Source: Acidobacteriota bacterium (GTDB lineage Bacteria; Acidobacteriota; Terriglobia; Acidiferrales; UBA7541). From it: 8,969 bases of DNA. Under the pieces are notes generated by a model that was not told the DNA's origin, ran no database searches, and saw only the letters and a program-made list of their open reading frames with translations. The stretch spans positions 2,351 through 11,319 of the forward strand of contig PKWH01000353.1 of NCBI GenBank assembly GCA_003131985.1, written 5' to 3'. The position numbers and the translations under genes are program-made. Shown here one piece after another: positions 7,209 to 8,969 of this stretch; within the stretch, counting starts at the first letter, position 1, and each line of letters begins with the position of its first letter.

Positions 7209-7392
7209 GAACTTTTCAAATTGAGCGCTACGAATTGCTGAGGAAGCGCGCTCGCTTCATGAATGATTTTTTCAGGCGCTTCGGTCCGTTTTCTATTCTC
7301 CGATTTTTGTCATTTTAAGAAGGAGCAACGGCTTCAACAGGCACTGAGCGACGCAACAAAAACCAAACTGCTTTCTGAAGGAGGAGTCAGTT

Positions 7393-7920
7393 ATGCGGGT
7401 TAAGAACCCGAAGGAACTATTTGTAACGATGTTGAGCCAGGTGCGGCACGGCACGGAGCTTACGGAGGCGGTTTACAGGGAGCTGGGGGAATTGTCCAAG
7501 AATCCTGAAATACGGGAGGCGCTCGATGCCCGGGCTTCCGTGTCCCAGCAAACCCTGGCGAAGCTGGATAAGGCTTTCAAAATGATCGGGGAGAAACGGG
7601 TGAAGGTTACTGGACGGCTCCACGATGTCTTTGTCGAGGATTTCCGTAAGGAACTTTCGGAGATCGAATCCCCGGTGGCGAGACGGCTCTTCATATTGGC
7701 AAAGGCGAATCACTTGAGTCACATGCGCGCGGGGGAATACGTCACGTTGGTGGCGGCCGCCGATGTTTCCGGTAACCATGGCGTGGGCGTGCTGCTTGAA
7801 AGCTGCCTTGGCGACCATTTGGCGTTCATGGAACGGACGAAGCGTTTGATCCATCACTTCGTTACTGCAAAGACCGCGGCGAAAGCTAAGGCCGACCGCT
7901 CACACTCGCGAACGATGTGA
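7393..7920 (+). CDS. Ferritin-like YciF/DUF892-family protein, metal site apparently degenerate
   Basis: A 175-residue, all-helical cytoplasmic protein without a signal peptide. The start is well supported by AAGGAGGAG (7378-7386), 6 bases before the ATG. The pattern ELFVTMLSQVRHGTELTEAV (8-27), then LAKLDKAFKMIGEK (55-68), ANHLSHMRAGEYVTLVAAAD (105-124) and LLESCLGDHLAF (134-145) follows the four-helix layout of DUF892 (YciE/YciF) stress proteins. In my hand alignment the helix-1 Glu falls on Gly20, the helix-2 Glu/His positions on Arg48 and neighbours, and one helix-3 Glu is replaced near Arg112; His107 or His110 and Asp141/His142 might remain. If so, it probably does not hold a normal di-iron centre. 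The C-terminal 18 residues are basic (KTAAKAKADRSHSR) and look unstructured. It is a single gene, convergent with the PilZ gene. Its role is unknown; family members are often induced by stress. The family assignment is moderate because the identity is low. Confidence 0.6.
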   Translation: MRVKNPKELFVTMLSQVRHGTELTEAVYRELGELSKNPEIREALDARASVSQQTLAKLDKAFKMIGEKRVKVTGRLHDVFVEDFRKELSEIESPVARRLFILAKANHLSHMRAGEYVTLVAAADVSGNHGVGVLLESCLGDHLAFMERTKRLIHHFVTAKTAAKAKADRSHSRTM

Positions 7921-7929
7921 GGGAGAGTC

Positions 7930-7951
7930 CGCGATTCGCGAGGTGTTGACG
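7930..7951 (+). repeat. 22-bp direct repeat, left copy
   Basis: Matches 8080-8101 at 21 of 22 bases (T at 7946 versus C at 8096), exactly 150 bp apart. It includes the interrupted palindrome CGCGATTCGCG. The two copies flank the REP-like inverted repeat at 7988-8072. Confidence 0.8.
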
Positions 7952-7987
7952 ATGCAAGCCGCCGAAGCCAGCTGAAATCCGCGGAGC

Positions 7988-8072
7988 CTTTGTAGCGGCG
8001 GCCTTTAGGCCGGCAGTTTTTGCCCAGCCATACGACGAGAAAGCTGCCCGCCTGAAGGCGGCCGCTACAAAG
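7988..8072. repeat. REP-like imperfect inverted repeat between convergent genes
   Basis: CTTTGTAGCGGC (7988-7999) pairs perfectly with GCCGCTACAAAG (8061-8072). Pairing continues inward for about 17 further bases per arm (8000-8016 with 8044-8060) with three mismatches, leaving a loop of about 27 bases. Each arm also contains its own small palindrome: GGCCTTTAGGCC (8000-8011) and CGCC-TGAA-GGCG near 8049-8060. This design, a GC-rich palindrome with GTAG at the base in an intergenic space between convergent genes, is typical of REP elements mobilised by RAYT (Y1 tyrosine) transposases. No transposase is in the window. It may also end transcription from both neighbours. Confidence 0.75.
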
Positions 8073-8079
8073 TCAAATT

Positions 8080-8101
8080 CGCGATTCGCGAGGTGCTGAC
8101 G
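8080..8101 (+). repeat. 22-bp direct repeat, right copy
   Basis: Second copy of the repeat at 7930-7951, with one mismatch. It starts 7 bases after the right arm of the inverted repeat, whereas the left copy ends 36 bases before the left arm. This asymmetry argues against a simple target-site duplication. Confidence 0.8.
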
Positions 8102-8151
8102 TCCGGTAAGCGCAGAGCCTGGTAAACGCGTTCAAAGGGCTCAGGGCCATA

Positions 8152-8580
8152 TTAGCGCTTGGGCAAACCACGCGTGCTAGAAGTGGTATGGTGTTTGCGC
8201 TCGGCGGGATCCCAATCCTCGGAGGGAAATGTAATCCGCCAGAAGAGCGGCGAGGGTTCGATAAATTCGAGGCCGACTTCGGTCTTGCCGGAATCCCTCT
8301 GCCCGATAAAAGTCACGATGCAAGGCAGTTCTTCCACCGTCTTCGGATTGACGATCGCGAGCTCCTGTCCTCGCACGAGTTTCGCCGCAAGTCGCAACAT
8401 GCAGCCGTGTGCGTTCACCGAGACGGTGAGAGATTCTTCGGTGAAAGGCACCTCTCCGTTTTTTCCGCGGACCAGCACCGGCATCGTGATCTGTACGCGG
8501 TGCGACCGCCTGCGGTCCGAACTGCTCTCGCCGGCAGCAGGCACTTTCGAAGCTCTCATCTCTCGCATGCAATCCCCCAT
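8152..8580 (-). CDS. PilZ-domain protein, possible c-di-GMP effector
   Basis: A 142-residue cytoplasmic protein consisting almost only of a PilZ beta-barrel. The first binding motif RxxxR is present in DRRRSHR (22-28, Arg24 and Arg28). The second motif, usually [D/N]xSxxG, reads SVNAHG (54-59), so only the final Gly59 is standard. The segment CMLRL (60-64), the EVGLEFIEP strand (101-109) and FWRITFPSEDW (113-123) support the fold. Acidobacterial PilZ proteins with this NAHG form are familiar, but c-di-GMP binding is not assured. The start is uncertain. ATG 8580 directly abuts a TGA in another frame and has no ribosome binding site. ATG 8568 (Met5) has GGGGGA 4 bases upstream and is a good alternative; Met8 is a third. 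The basic, Ser/Thr-rich C-terminal tail (about 127-142) lies outside the domain. Confidence 0.8.
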   Translation of the reverse strand: MGDCMREMRASKVPAAGESSSDRRRSHRVQITMPVLVRGKNGEVPFTEESLTVSVNAHGCMLRLAAKLVRGQELAIVNPKTVEELPCIVTFIGQRDSGKTEVGLEFIEPSPLFWRITFPSEDWDPAERKHHTTSSTRGLPKR

Positions 8581-8727
8581 TCATGAAGCAAGTTGCGCGT
8601 CGTGGCATGCAGCTGCTAAAAAGTGCTTAGCCGCGACGTAGAGCTCTTTACCAGAGTACTTGGAAACCAGATTGAAACCGTCCGCTTTAGCACAGTTTCC
8701 TACAGAGCACCTCGGCTGCCATCGAAA

Positions 8728-8969
8728 TCAAATAACCCCGTTTTTCCTATTTGGGGATTTACGCGGGCGCTTGGCGGACGGCGGTTTGCGCGAGCTTTTC
8801 TGCGACGGGCTGACAGCTTCGCGCGCCGCCAAAGCAATCTTCGCATCCAGCTCCCCGACATTTCCCTGGAATGCCTCACGCGCCTCGGCAACAACTGCGG
8901 CGGTGCGTTCCGTTGCGCGCTCCGCCACCGCCTTCAGAACGTGTTCGGCGATACGATCTGCAAAGGATT
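8728..8969 (-). CDS. Unidentified protein, C-terminal part only (runs off the window edge)
   Basis: The frame is open from the right edge of the window to TGA at 8728-8730, at least 79 residues. A GTG at 8928 could be a start, but the in-frame sequence upstream (FADRIAEHVLKA) continues the same helical pattern, so the gene very likely begins beyond the window. The visible part is an alanine- and charge-rich helix (ERATERTAAVVAEAREAF, then GELDAKIALAAREAV). A Lys/Arg/Pro/Ser-rich tail follows (SQKSSRKPPSAKRPRKSP), a type of tail that can contact nucleic acid. I recognise no family. The stop lies within a weak hairpin (CCCC/GGGG, 8736-8755). It is in the same orientation as the PilZ gene, 147 bases upstream of it. 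Confidence 0.55.
   Translation of the reverse strand, partial: SFADRIAEHVLKAVAERATERTAAVVAEAREAFQGNVGELDAKIALAAREAVSPSQKSSRKPPSAKRPRKSPNRKNGVI

Larger units (their letters stand above)
6487..7392. other. Long gene-poor region with palindrome and hairpins
   Basis: About 900 bases separate the divergent receptor gene (minus) and the ferritin-like gene (plus). No frame gives a recognisable protein. Two small overlapping + strand frames lie near 6639: one of 19 codons (ATG 6639, stop ending 6698) preceded at good spacing by GGAAGGA, and one of 57 residues (ATG 6658, stop ending 6831). A frame of 60 residues on the minus strand (7057-6875) is also unrecognisable. A decayed gene is possible but cannot be shown. 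The right part holds a 16-bp palindrome at 7003-7018, a double hairpin at 7149-7208, and a small hairpin GAAGCG/CGCTTC (7243-7258) eight bases before six T's. Confidence 0.5.

Noticed and set aside
8159..8641. Two long + strand frames (8159-8641 and 8188-8586) opposite the PilZ gene
   Set aside because: The minus-strand frame has clear PilZ motifs; the opposite frames are GC-driven shadows with no motifs.
8581..8727. Possible c-di-GMP (GEMM) riboswitch upstream of the PilZ gene
   Set aside because: The bases do not contain the conserved GEMM core or its tetraloop-receptor arrangement as I know it; only short unrelated complementary stretches are present.
1..8969. CRISPR array, integrase/attachment site, toxin-antitoxin or defence system
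   Set aside because: No regularly spaced direct repeats, no tRNA gene, and no recombinase, nuclease or toxin-like protein in any frame I could read.

Overview
This window looks like chromosomal DNA from a member of the Acidobacteriota, probably a soil lineage related to Terriglobia. The evidence is indirect. There is a very large Oar-type TonB-dependent outer-membrane protein with an N-terminal carboxypeptidase-regulatory-like domain. There is also a PilZ protein of a type common in that phylum, a secreted PNGase A-type glycoamidase, and a REP-like inverted repeat containing GTAGCGGC. No rRNA or tRNA gene is present to confirm the assignment.

Layout, left to right. Positions 1-165 hold a truncated, near-identical copy of the middle of a nucleoside deaminase gene; its intact counterpart lies at 2135-2638. 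Between the two copies, on the + strand, is a 570-residue secreted protein (326-2038). It matches the plant/fungal PNGase A family and the acid-active bacterial PNGases, and is predicted to remove N-glycans from glycoproteins. The intact deaminase follows, with a TATAAT box so close to its ATG that the mRNA may be leaderless. A strong bidirectional terminator (2955-2986) separates it from the convergent, minus-strand TonB-dependent receptor gene (6486 to 3007).

Positions 6487-7392 form an unusually long stretch with no convincing gene. It contains a perfect 16-bp palindrome and a pair of hairpins, one with a perfect 12-bp stem. Next comes a 175-residue protein related to the ferritin-like YciF/DUF892 family (7393-7920, +), in which most metal-ligand positions appear to be lost. 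It converges on a minus-strand PilZ-domain gene (8580 to 8152). The gap between these two genes holds a REP-like inverted repeat and a 22-bp imperfect direct repeat spaced exactly 150 bp. The window ends inside the 3' part of an unidentified minus-strand gene (8728 to the edge) with a basic C-terminal tail.

How the parts might work together: the PNGase and the receptor could both serve use of glycoproteins or glycans (extracellular deglycosylation, then outer-membrane binding or uptake). They are convergent and separately transcribed, however, so this is only a hypothesis. The deaminase, ferritin-like and PilZ genes look like independent single-gene units. The most notable structural signal is the duplicated deaminase segment. 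It is best explained by a recent tandem duplication of a unit of about 2.3 kb that includes the PNGase gene, which predicts a second PNGase copy just upstream of the window. I see no CRISPR array, defence island or complete mobile element.
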